Of a stretch of 21,666 nt of DNA, positions 7,208 through 14,141 are shown piece by piece. The notes below the pieces were generated by a model. That model was not told the origin of the DNA and ran no database searches. It was given only the letters and a program-made list of their open reading frames with translations. The stretch's first letter is position 1. Each line of letters begins with the position of its first letter. The stretch is from Candidatus Roizmanbacteria bacterium (lineage in GTDB: Bacteria > Patescibacteriota > Microgenomatia > UBA1406 > GWC2-37-13), in the NCBI GenBank assembly GCA_026395475.1, contig JAPLYQ010000061.1:1-21666 (forward strand), in the 5' to 3' direction. The position numbers and the translations under genes are program-made.

Positions 7208-7739
7208 ATGAAAGATATGCAAGATGAGAAATTTATCGTAGTAAATGAACAAGATGAGGACATGACAAATGCGCTGGTGGAAAGGCATTCACTGGCAAAA
7301 GAATCAGCACAAAATATTGCACACCGTTCGGAGGTTACTCATTCATCGTGCAATTAACATTGCTCTTTTTAATTCAAAAGGTCAATTAGTCCTTCAAAAA
7401 AGAAGCACCCAAAAAGATCTCTATCCTGGATATTATGCATTATCATCCACTGGGCATGTTAGCAAAGGGGAGACCTATGAGGAAGCGGCAGTTAGAGAAC
7501 TTAAAGAAGAAATGGGCGTGTCTAATATAGAATTAAAACGTATCGAAACCTTTTTAGTACCCGCAAAAGATGAAGTGGAGATGATAACTTTATTTACCGG
7601 CACTTATGACGGTGACTACTCATATCCATCTGATGAGGTTGAGTCAATTCAATATTTTTTTCCACAGGAAATTCAGAAATTAGAGAGTATTACTGCATGT
7701 TCTAAAAAAAGTTTACAAATAATGAAAATAATGTTATGA
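7208..7739 (+). CDS. Nudix protein of the IDI-like (COG1443) type, with an apparent frameshift near the N-terminus
   Basis: The Nudix box is complete: 'GHVSKGETYEEAAVRELKEE' followed by MGV matches GX5EX7REUXEEXGU. It is preceded by 'LIHRAINIALFNSKGQLVLQ', typical of IDI-like Nudix proteins. The uninterrupted frame runs from an ATG at 7269, but its first ~20 residues are unlike the family. The frame from the ATG at 7208 gives the expected start ('DEKFIVVNEQDEDMTNALVE') up to 'QNIAHRS'. Removing one G of the GG at 7330-7331 joins both into one protein of about 176 residues. In the mevalonate operon the natural guess is isopentenyl diphosphate isomerase. However, the IDI-1 active-site Cys (in E. 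coli 'SVCGHP') is Thr here ('SSTGHV'), while the Glu in 'DEVEMITLF' may be kept. So isomerase function is doubtful; a prenyl phosphate Nudix hydrolase is an alternative. Its stop overlaps the next ATG. Confidence 0.72.
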
Positions 7740-8713
7740 AAGCAACCGCAAAAGCACATTCTAATATTGCCTTTATTAAATACTGGGGAAGAAAAGAAGA
7801 GACTCTTCGTTTACCAAGTAATGGGAGTATATCTATGAACCTTAGTAATTTATTCACCACCACGACAGTTGAATTTAGGTCAGATCTAAATAAAGATGAT
7901 GTGTTAGTGAATGGAGAAGAAAATAATGCGATAAATAGTCGTATATCTAAACACTTAGATAGAATTCGTATGCTCCTTCAAAAAAATATATATGCAAAAG
8001 TTATTTCACAAAATAGTTTTGCAGCAAGCGCAGGTCTAGCTTCCTCTGCCTCTGGCTTTGCAGCCTTAACTGTCGCAGGTGTTGCCGCAGCAGGGCTTCA
8101 TTTATCTGAAAAAGAACTCTCAATACTTGCAAGACAGGGGTCAGGATCCGCATGTAGATCAATTCCGGATGGGTTTGTAGAATGGCTTGATGGGAATACC
8201 TCAGAGGACTCATACGCATATAAACTCTTTGACCAATCATATTGGGATTTGTGTGATATTGTTACGGTCATTAGTAAAGAAAAGAAAGATGTTCCCACGT
8301 CTACTGGTCAGCAAACAGCTTCATCAAGCATCTTTTTTCAAACTCGCCTGAATAATATTGCGCAAAAAATTAAAACCTGTAAAAATTTGATAAAAACTAA
8401 AAATTTTGATGAGTTTGGTAAGTTAATCGAGATGGAGGCACTCGAACTACATACAATCATGTTTACTTCTTGGCCATCACTTATCTATCTAGAACCAACA
8501 TCTCTTACCGTCATGAAAGAAGTAAAAAAATTAAGAGATGAGGGTATATCTGTTTATTTTACAATTGATGCGGGGCCTAATATACATATTATATGTCAGG
8601 CTAAAGATATTGACATAGTACAGAAGAGAATAAATAGTATTCCTGAAATTATCGAAACGATAGTGAATCAACCTTCAAAAGGTACATATCTACTTGAAGA
8701 TCATTTATTTTAA
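7736..8713 (+). CDS. mvaD: mevalonate diphosphate decarboxylase family protein
   Basis: Full-length (325 residues) GHMP-fold decarboxylase, the step that yields isopentenyl diphosphate. Visible motifs: 'AHSNIAFIKYWGRKEETLRL' (7-26) continuing 'PSNGSISMNLS', the phosphate loop 'SAGLASSASGFAALTVAG' (98-115), 'QGSGSACRSIPDGFVEW' (134-150) with the conserved Arg141, and 'TIDAGPNIHII' (276-286) with catalytic Asp278. The 'LPSNGSISMNL' form resembles the Chloroflexi branch. One member of that branch (Roseiflexus) was shown to decarboxylate phosphomevalonate instead, so the substrate is not certain. The presence of a second GHMP kinase upstream and absence of an isopentenyl phosphate kinase in view favours the classical substrate. 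ATGA overlap with the Nudix gene; last gene of the operon, ending 12 bases before a convergent gene. Confidence 0.9.
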   Translation: MKATAKAHSNIAFIKYWGRKEETLRLPSNGSISMNLSNLFTTTTVEFRSDLNKDDVLVNGEENNAINSRISKHLDRIRMLLQKNIYAKVISQNSFAASAGLASSASGFAALTVAGVAAAGLHLSEKELSILARQGSGSACRSIPDGFVEWLDGNTSEDSYAYKLFDQSYWDLCDIVTVISKEKKDVPTSTGQQTASSSIFFQTRLNNIAQKIKTCKNLIKTKNFDEFGKLIEMEALELHTIMFTSWPSLIYLEPTSLTVMKEVKKLRDEGISVYFTIDAGPNIHIICQAKDIDIVQKRINSIPEIIETIVNQPSKGTYLLEDHLF

Positions 8714-8725
8714 AAAGGACAGCTA

Positions 8726-9121
8726 TTAAGGACCCGCATTATCATTTATCGATGGTAGTTTGAACTGTAGTCCATTGCCAATTCCAAATTTTCCACCAAG
8801 TACTGTACCCATAATTACATTAAATACTACAAGTACAACAACAACTAAGATAAGTCCGATTGCAGCGCTTTGTATTTTATTCTGTGCTTTTTGCAATTTT
8901 TCTTTTTCTCCATTGGAGGTTATCCAGTCAAAGGCACCCCACAACATATAAAGAAGTGTGGCAAGACCGGCAACGAAAAAAAACAATTGAATACCCGTTG
9001 ATATAAGTGATCCTAACCCTTGATTAACATCTCCCGTATACAAAGGATCATTGACAGGTGAATTTATTTTTCCAATGACTCCGGATGTATCTACAGGTGC
9101 AGTGGCTAAAAAATTTTTCAT
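8726..9121 (-). CDS. pilin-like / VirB2-TrbC-like two-helix membrane protein
   Basis: 131 residues. A Thr/Val/Asp-rich, probably exported N-terminus (1-36) is followed by two hydrophobic helices, around 'GLGSLISTGIQLFFFVAGLA' and 'AAIGLILVVVVLVVFNVIMG'. They are joined by a short polar loop 'GAFDWITSNGEKEKLQKAQN'. Two helices with a charged KAQ loop is the layout of VirB2/TrbC pilin precursors and of the many short paralogues found in CPR genomes. Its start overlaps the stop of the upstream paralogue by 4 nt. Possible roles are a type IV pilus/secretion subunit or a DNA-uptake membrane component; none is proven here, and no secretion ATPase is visible in the window. Confidence 0.7.
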   Translation of the reverse strand: MKNFLATAPVDTSGVIGKINSPVNDPLYTGDVNQGLGSLISTGIQLFFFVAGLATLLYMLWGAFDWITSNGEKEKLQKAQNKIQSAAIGLILVVVVLVVFNVIMGTVLGGKFGIGNGLQFKLPSINDNAGP

Positions 9122-9432
9122 AAAGGCATGTTAACTTTTAATACGTACCCAATTATCCTCGTTAATACAAAACTTGCAACTATAAGAAAGAGACCAATAA
9201 TAGCATACATAATAACGGATTGTGCTTTTGAGACTTTTTCTGGATTTCCTTCACTCGTTAGGTATCTATATGCTCCCAAGAGAAGCATGCCAAGTGTTAT
9301 AAAACCTCCCACAAGCATCATGATGGGAAGAATGAGATTCACCAAGGTTGTGATAGAGTCAAATTTTGCGATTGGGTTAACTGTTTTATCTCCAAAATTT
9401 ACCTCAGCATACACCTGTGGAATTATATTCAT
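9118..9432 (-). CDS. pilin-like / VirB2-TrbC-like two-helix membrane protein (paralogue)
   Basis: 104 residues and a paralogue of the following gene. The N-terminal 22 residues are polar, then helix 1 ('LVNLILPIMMLVGGFITLGM' region), the loop 'GAYRYLTSEGNPEKVSKAQS' and helix 2 ('IMYAIIGLFLIVASFVLTRI'). The shared pattern with its neighbour is GA-aromatic-x-x-(I/L)-T-S-x-G-x-x-EK-x-x-KAQ-x-x-I-x-x-A-x-IGL. It is the first gene of a two-gene minus-strand unit and has a near-consensus promoter whose predicted transcription start is the A of its ATG, so the mRNA is probably leaderless. The gene product is likely an integral membrane or pilus subunit; the exact role is unknown. Confidence 0.72.
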   Translation of the reverse strand: MNIIPQVYAEVNFGDKTVNPIAKFDSITTLVNLILPIMMLVGGFITLGMLLLGAYRYLTSEGNPEKVSKAQSVIMYAIIGLFLIVASFVLTRIIGYVLKVNMPL

Positions 9433-9438
9433 GTCTAC

Positions 9439-9467
9439 ACTATAGCGAAATTTTGAATAATCGTCAA
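9439..9467 (-). promoter_or_regulatory. promoter of the pilin-like pair, predicted leaderless start
   Basis: Reading the minus strand: TTGACG (-35, 9462-9467), a 17-base spacer, TATAGT (-10, 9439-9444), then six bases GTAGAC and the ATG at 9432. The usual distance puts +1 on the A of the ATG, leaving no 5' leader. Confidence 0.75.
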
Positions 9468-9485
9468 GTTGCGGAAAATATTCGG

Positions 9486-9491
9486 TATAAT
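9486..9491 (+). promoter_or_regulatory. -10 box of the uppS promoter
   Basis: Perfect TATAAT, with no convincing -35. Predicted +1 near 9498, four bases before the ATG at 9502. This argues against the upstream in-frame ATG at 9469, which would lie before the promoter. Confidence 0.55.
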
Positions 9492-9501
9492 AAATCTACC
9501 T

Positions 9502-10179
9502 ATGGAACTGAAGAATATCCCAAATCACATCGCAATCATTGCAGACGGTAATAGAAGATGGGCAAAAGAACGCAATCTACCTTCCTTTGAAGGTCACAGA
9601 AAAGGGTTTGAGAACATAAAAGCATTAAGTAGTAAGGCTAAAAAACTTGGAATACAAATTGTCACCTTTTGGGTTTTTTCTACTGAAAATTGGAAAAGGG
9701 CAGCGGATGAGGTTGGATATTTAATGAATCTTGCAGAAAAAGTTATTGACGTACAGGTTAAGGAAGCTATTCAAGAGGAAACACGTATTGTGCATATAGG
9801 AAGAAAAGATAGGTTGCCAGAGGGTCTCAAAAAAAAGATTGCAAACGCAGAAGAGCGAACTAAAGAATTCTCAAAATATTTTTTTGTTATCGCCCTTGAT
9901 TATGGAGGACAGGATGAAATTATGAGAGCTGTTCAAAAAATGAAAGATGTAAAAACTGAGAAAATAGATGACTATTTAGATACACACGTATTACCTTATC
10001 CAAACCCCGATCTTATTATCCGAACAAGCGGGGAAATAAGACTATCTGGATTTATGACATGGCAGTCAGCATATAGTGAATACTTCTTTTCAGATTTATA
10101 TTTTCCTGATTTCGGTCCAGAGGCATTAGAAAAATCAATTATCGAATATAGCGATCGTCAAAGAAGATTTGGGAAATAA
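9502..10179 (+). CDS. uppS: isoprenyl transferase (undecaprenyl diphosphate synthase family)
   Basis: Cis-prenyltransferase that adds isopentenyl units to farnesyl diphosphate to make the C55 lipid carrier for peptidoglycan and envelope glycans. From the ATG at 9502 it has 225 residues, near the normal length. Visible are 'HIAIIADGNRRWAKER' (9-24) with catalytic Asp15, 'FEGHRKGFENI' (29-39), 'TFWVFSTENWKR' (55-66), 'ALDYGGQDEIMRAV' (131-144; the common GGRDEI has Gln here) and 'IIRTSGEIRLSGFMTWQSAY' (172-191). The start at 9502 is chosen because the TATAAT box lies between it and the ATG at 9469 and because the family starts close to 'PNHIAIIADGN'. It is the consumer of the isoprenoids made by the neighbouring mevalonate operon (inference). 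The Fic gene follows after 5 bases. Confidence 0.93.
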   Translation: MELKNIPNHIAIIADGNRRWAKERNLPSFEGHRKGFENIKALSSKAKKLGIQIVTFWVFSTENWKRAADEVGYLMNLAEKVIDVQVKEAIQEETRIVHIGRKDRLPEGLKKKIANAEERTKEFSKYFFVIALDYGGQDEIMRAVQKMKDVKTEKIDDYLDTHVLPYPNPDLIIRTSGEIRLSGFMTWQSAYSEYFFSDLYFPDFGPEALEKSIIEYSDRQRRFGK

Positions 10180-10184
10180 TTATT

Positions 10185-11228
10185 ATGTTTAATCCAACAT
10201 TCACCATAACCAATCGAATTCTTACCAATATATCAAAAGTAGAAGCGGCAGAAGAAGTTATTCGAAATGCACCACTTCTTCCCTTATGGGAACGTCAGTT
10301 TAAGGAAGATGCACTTGTTCGCGCAGCATATCATGGAACGCATATTGAAGGAAATATGCTCCAAATGGAAGAGGCGAAAGAGGTTTTGCTTGGAAAAGCC
10401 GTTGCCGCTCGTCCTCGCGATATCCAAGAAGTTATTAACTATCGAAAAGTTGTAGAGCTTATTGACGAAGAGGCAAAGAAGAAGATTGACAAAATAACGG
10501 AGCAACTTGTACTCAAAATTCATAGGATACTAACTGAAAAAACATTAGCTGCGGAGCTTTCTGGACAATATAGGTTGAAACAGGTAGTGATTAGAAATTC
10601 TGCAACGGGAGAAATCACCTTCAAGCCCCCCACACCTCTTGAAGTCCCATTTCTCATGAAAGAGTTTATTTATTGGATGAATAAAGATGAATCAAAAGAC
10701 ATACACTCAATTTTGAAAGCCGGCATTGTTCATCATGAATTTGTCCGCATACACCCTTTTATTGATGGAAACGGAAGAGTAGGAAGGTCATTAGCTACTT
10801 TAGTACTTCTTCTTGGAGGATATGATATACGAAGATTCTTTTCTCTTGAGGAGTATTTTGATAGAGATGCAATTTCCTATTATGAACATCTTCAAAAAGC
10901 TACTGCGGGGGACCTAACTTCATGGCTTGAATATTTTAGCTTTGGTGCCGCTGTTGAATTTACGCGTATCAAAGAAAAGATACAAAAACTTTCAAAAGAC
11001 GTAAAACTAAAAGATAAAATGGGAGGTCAACAAATATTCTTGACTGAAAGACAAATTAAACTTATCGAATATATTCAAGAAATTGGATATCTACAAAATA
11101 AAGCTTTTAAAACTATTTTTCCAGATATCTCTGAGGACTCAGTACTGAGAGATGTTCAAGATTTGGTCAAAAAAAATCTCATCAAAAAGATTGGAAGTAC
11201 TAAATCAGCTCGATATGTAAGCGTTTGA
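10185..11228 (+). CDS. Fic family protein with C-terminal winged helix
   Basis: 347 residues. The Fic core motif 'HPFIDGNGRVGR' (190-201) is intact, with catalytic His190, so the protein should transfer AMP (or another nucleotide part) to a target hydroxyl. An N-terminal helix has 'HGTHIEGNML' (50-59), a form of the inhibitory motif with Glu55; the usual first Ser/Thr four residues before the Glu is Gly51 here. The flap region is 'GEITFKPPTPLEVPFLM' (142-158). The C-terminal 70 residues ('LTERQIKLIEYIQEIGYLQN' and 'SEDSVLRDVQDLVKKNLIKK') look like a winged-helix DNA-binding domain, as in many Fic/DNA-binding fusions. It follows uppS by 5 bases and is probably co-transcribed; the target is unknown. 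Its stop is 1 base from the convergent GldG-like gene. Confidence 0.9.
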   Translation: MFNPTFTITNRILTNISKVEAAEEVIRNAPLLPLWERQFKEDALVRAAYHGTHIEGNMLQMEEAKEVLLGKAVAARPRDIQEVINYRKVVELIDEEAKKKIDKITEQLVLKIHRILTEKTLAAELSGQYRLKQVVIRNSATGEITFKPPTPLEVPFLMKEFIYWMNKDESKDIHSILKAGIVHHEFVRIHPFIDGNGRVGRSLATLVLLLGGYDIRRFFSLEEYFDRDAISYYEHLQKATAGDLTSWLEYFSFGAAVEFTRIKEKIQKLSKDVKLKDKMGGQQIFLTERQIKLIEYIQEIGYLQNKAFKTIFPDISEDSVLRDVQDLVKKNLIKKIGSTKSARYVSV

Positions 11229-11229
11229 T

Positions 11230-12693
11230 TTATTTTCTCTTCATCAAACGAATTGCTCCATATATTCCCCATATAATCGGGAATAGGAGGATTGCAGAGT
11301 ATTTATACATGTCTTTCTGTGAGTCAGATAAATCCTGCAATGGATAGAATGATACAACTCGAGATCTAATACCATTAAGCACTCCATTTGATCCAAATGT
11401 ATCCATTACATTTAATATAAAATCTAAATTTCCACTACCTCTACTCATATATTGTTCATAAGGGAATCGAGATGAAGGAATAACAACCATTTCTCCACCT
11501 TTTTTATTTTTTATCAATGCTCCAAGCACAAATTGCTTAACATCTTTTATATTTGGTTGAGGAATGGTATTTGGGTTAAGAGAAAACGATCCATCTTTTT
11601 GTACCCATGACTTATCAGACGAGACAATGAGAGGTGTGATAGAAGAGTCCCTTTTTATGGATAGCGATGACGTCCAAGGAAAAGTCATAAATTGTATATT
11701 TGCGAAAAGTCCTGATTTAGACTCAAAAAGATTTGATCGGATCCAAAAAGGATATGGGGCAAGGAACTGAGAGTTTGCATTGCCAAAATTAACATACTCA
11801 GCAGATGTCGATAGAACTAGATCATGATTAATTTGAGCTCCATAAGATGCTGTCAACTCATTTAAATTATTCTCTGCTTGTGTTACTCCGAGTGATTGTT
11901 CATCAATTTTTGTTCCCCCAGCAAGTACAAGAACATTTTTACCAGATTCAAAAAATTTCTTTAGAAGCTCTACCTGTTCTGAAGAGTACTTATTGCTGCC
12001 ATTATCAAGAAGAAGAACGGCTGAATAATCTGTTATAAACTTTTGGGCATCCTCAGATTTAATAGTAGACAGATCTAAACTAGACACTGTATATTGCTGT
12101 GACAGAACCTTTTTTAATGAAGAAATAGGATCTTGTTGGCTATATGCATTTTGATTCTCACCTACTATAGCTATTTTTGGCATGTCTGTACGTGTAAGAC
12201 GATAGATTGCAGAAGTAATATTATATTCAAGATTCTGATAATCATTCACTTGAGGAATAATCTCATTTTTATCGCTATACGACAAAGCAATTCCAAAATA
12301 GAATGAAGATGTCTGGTATTTATTTTGTTCAAGTTGGGAGAATTGTAATTCTGGGATTCCCAATTCTTTTAATTTTTCTATAATTTTTGCATCTTTTTTT
12401 GGATCAATAGTGTTTACTTTTATATTTTTTCCTCCTCTTCTATATTCTTGTAGTAATTCAATCACATCTGTTCGAAGGGGAATGATGCGCGTTGGAAGGT
12501 CTGAAGAGACATAGAGATTAATATCAACGTTTTTATTATTTTTTTGAATTACATTTTTGGTTGCTTGAGAAAGTGTGTATGCTTTCCCTTTTGAGAAGTC
12601 TAAACGAACAGGAAATAATGAAAAAAGGATAAATGTTATTGCAAAGAAAGAGAGGATAAGAATAGTTGGAGGTGTTTTGCGAAGATAATTCAT
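11230..12693 (-). CDS. GldG-like ABC exporter accessory protein
   Basis: 487 residues, membrane-anchored at both ends: helix 1 about 10-30 ('PTILILSFFAITFILFSLF') and helix 2 near the C-terminus ('YSAILLFPIIWGIYGAIRLM'). The middle ~430 residues should be outside the membrane and match the ABC_transp_aux type (GldG). The N-terminal part shows 'FSKGKAYTLSQATKNVIQ' and 'NVDINLYVSSDLPT', with 'YRRGGKNIKVNTIDP' after it. The second part is a DUF4350/GATase-like segment ('DYSAVLLLDNGSNKYSSEQV' and 'FFESGKNVLVLAGGT'). It lies last in a three-gene set with permease and ATPase, with 1 base between genes. GldAFG-type transporters are needed for gliding in Bacteroidetes, but homologues occur widely without gliding; substrate unknown. 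Confidence 0.85.
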   Translation of the reverse strand: MNYLRKTPPTILILSFFAITFILFSLFPVRLDFSKGKAYTLSQATKNVIQKNNKNVDINLYVSSDLPTRIIPLRTDVIELLQEYRRGGKNIKVNTIDPKKDAKIIEKLKELGIPELQFSQLEQNKYQTSSFYFGIALSYSDKNEIIPQVNDYQNLEYNITSAIYRLTRTDMPKIAIVGENQNAYSQQDPISSLKKVLSQQYTVSSLDLSTIKSEDAQKFITDYSAVLLLDNGSNKYSSEQVELLKKFFESGKNVLVLAGGTKIDEQSLGVTQAENNLNELTASYGAQINHDLVLSTSAEYVNFGNANSQFLAPYPFWIRSNLFESKSGLFANIQFMTFPWTSSLSIKRDSSITPLIVSSDKSWVQKDGSFSLNPNTIPQPNIKDVKQFVLGALIKNKKGGEMVVIPSSRFPYEQYMSRGSGNLDFILNVMDTFGSNGVLNGIRSRVVSFYPLQDLSDSQKDMYKYSAILLFPIIWGIYGAIRLMKRK

Positions 12694-12694
12694 A

Positions 12695-13396
12695 TTATGA
12701 TCTTTTTTTTAATTCTATAACTGTCAATTTAAAAAATAAAACAATAAGCATTATAAAATAACTTAAAGATCTGAGATCAACAATTCCTTTAATAAAATTA
12801 TCTAAATGAAGAATAGGGCTTCCAAATAAAAGAACATCTTGAACTGTTTTTGGAAGTAAATTTGCAAGAAAGTCGGAGGAGAGTGTGGTGACAAGAAAAA
12901 GTATGAGTGCTGAAATAGAAAATGAAGCAATTTGATTAGAAAATCGACTTGAGATGTAAAGAGAAAAACTCAAATAGAGAGTACTTAGAAGAAGTAATCC
13001 AATATAGCCAACAATAATTTCTGGGATATACAATGTAGAAATCAATCCAAGAACGATCGGGATAGAAAGGGTAAGACCTAAAGTAATACTGATAATTGTA
13101 AGGAGACTTAATAACTTTGAAAAGACTATTGTGTCTTCTGAAAGAGGGAGTGTCATCAGAACCTCGATGGTATTTGCCCTTTTTTCTTCACTGATACTGC
13201 GCATAGATAATGCAGGAATGAGAATAAACAACAGCCAGGGTGCTACACTAAAAAAAGGTTTCAAAGATGCTGAACCAACAACGAATACATCTTTTATAAA
13301 TAAGTAGCCTAAAAAAAGTGCGAAAGCAACTGGTACAGAGTACCCAACAGGGGAATTGAGGATTTGCATCAATTCTTTTTTATATAAAGCTTTCAT
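12695..13396 (-). CDS. ABC-2 type transporter permease (GldF-like)
   Basis: 233 residues with six hydrophobic helices, starting 'MKALYKKELMQILNSPVGYS', the usual opening of ABC-2 permeases. 'IPALSMRSISEEKRANTIEV' (about 60-79) is the conserved coupling region of the GldF/NosY type, followed by 'LMTLPLSEDTIVFSKLLSLL'. It should form the membrane channel of the exporter together with the ATPase encoded just upstream (ATGA overlap of 4 nt) and the GldG-like protein downstream. Substrate is unknown. Confidence 0.87.
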   Translation of the reverse strand: MKALYKKELMQILNSPVGYSVPVAFALFLGYLFIKDVFVVGSASLKPFFSVAPWLLFILIPALSMRSISEEKRANTIEVLMTLPLSEDTIVFSKLLSLLTIISITLGLTLSIPIVLGLISTLYIPEIIVGYIGLLLLSTLYLSFSLYISSRFSNQIASFSISALILFLVTTLSSDFLANLLPKTVQDVLLFGSPILHLDNFIKGIVDLRSLSYFIMLIVLFFKLTVIELKKRS

Positions 13397-14076
13397 GATT
13401 TTTTAATTAATTTTTTAAATAACACTTCAACACTTCCTTTTCCTTTTGGTTTAGCACCATCAAATAAGAGAGATCCTTTATTAATAATAAGCACACGAGT
13501 TGCAACATCTTCTATTTCAGACAAAATGTGCGTAGAGAATATTACAATACGTTTTTTTGCAAGTTTTTTAATTAAATTTTTTATTACATCTTGTTCAATG
13601 GGGTCAAGTCCGGAAGTTGGTTCATCAAGAAGGAGAATATCTGGTTTACCACACAAGGCAGCGGCGAGTCCTACTCGTTGCTTAAACCCACGAGACAACT
13701 GGTCTATTTTCTTTTCATACACATCGTCCATATGTAGCTCTTCTATTATATTTTCTATATGTTCTTCATGTTTTACCTCCGTAATAAAGTCAAGATATTC
13801 CTTGACAAGCATGTCCAGGGGAAGTGGATTATTTTCTGGAAGATATCCAACCCGAGGCAAGACTGTAAGGCGCTTGGTAATAGGATTTTCATTAAAGAGT
13901 TTTACCTTTCCCTCAGTAGGTTTAAGGAAGCCTGTAATAAGACGCATGGTAGTAGTTTTTCCGGCTCCATTTGGACCAAGAAACCCAATAATATCACCTT
14001 GCTGTGCTTTAAACGAAAGGTCAGAAACCGCTAATTTTATACCAAATCGTTTGTATACATGTGAGAGCTCTATCAT
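13393..14076 (-). CDS. ABC transporter ATP-binding protein (GldA-like)
   Basis: 227 residues with every nucleotide-binding motif: Walker A 'GPNGAGKT' (34-41), Q-loop region 'GYLPENNPLP' (77-86) where Glu81 stands at the usual Gln/Glu site, signature 'LSRGFKQRVG' (127-136), Walker B 'ILLLDEPTSGLD' (147-158) and switch His183 in 'FSTHILSE'. This is the energy-supplying subunit for the ABC-2 permease that overlaps its end. The protein is short compared with typical 300-residue ABC-2 ATPases and ends soon after 'GSLLFDG', as in compact members. It is the first gene of the three-gene minus-strand unit and has a strong promoter with a predicted leader of only about 2 nt. Confidence 0.93.
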   Translation of the reverse strand: MIELSHVYKRFGIKLAVSDLSFKAQQGDIIGFLGPNGAGKTTTMRLITGFLKPTEGKVKLFNENPITKRLTVLPRVGYLPENNPLPLDMLVKEYLDFITEVKHEEHIENIIEELHMDDVYEKKIDQLSRGFKQRVGLAAALCGKPDILLLDEPTSGLDPIEQDVIKNLIKKLAKKRIVIFSTHILSEIEDVATRVLIINKGSLLFDGAKPKGKGSVEVLFKKLIKKS

Positions 14077-14084
14077 AGCATTAG

Positions 14085-14113
14085 GTTATACCAAAAAAAA
14101 AGATGTAGGTCAA
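14085..14113 (-). promoter_or_regulatory. promoter of the Gld-like ABC operon
   Basis: Minus strand: TTGACC (-35, 14108-14113), a 17-base spacer containing nine T in a row and a TGG extended element, then TATAAC (-10, 14085-14090). Predicted +1 at about 14078, two bases before the ATG at 14076. Confidence 0.75.
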
Positions 14114-14141
14114 TATCAAAAAATAAAATTCGTTAGAATTC

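Noticed and set aside
8001..8298. Two minus-strand open frames inside the decarboxylase gene
   Set aside because: Both are antisense to a gene with full family motifs and show low-complexity or random composition.
14126..14141. Small hairpin AATTC/GAATT followed by a T-rich stretch as the sod terminator
   Set aside because: Only five AT-rich base pairs; too weak to call.
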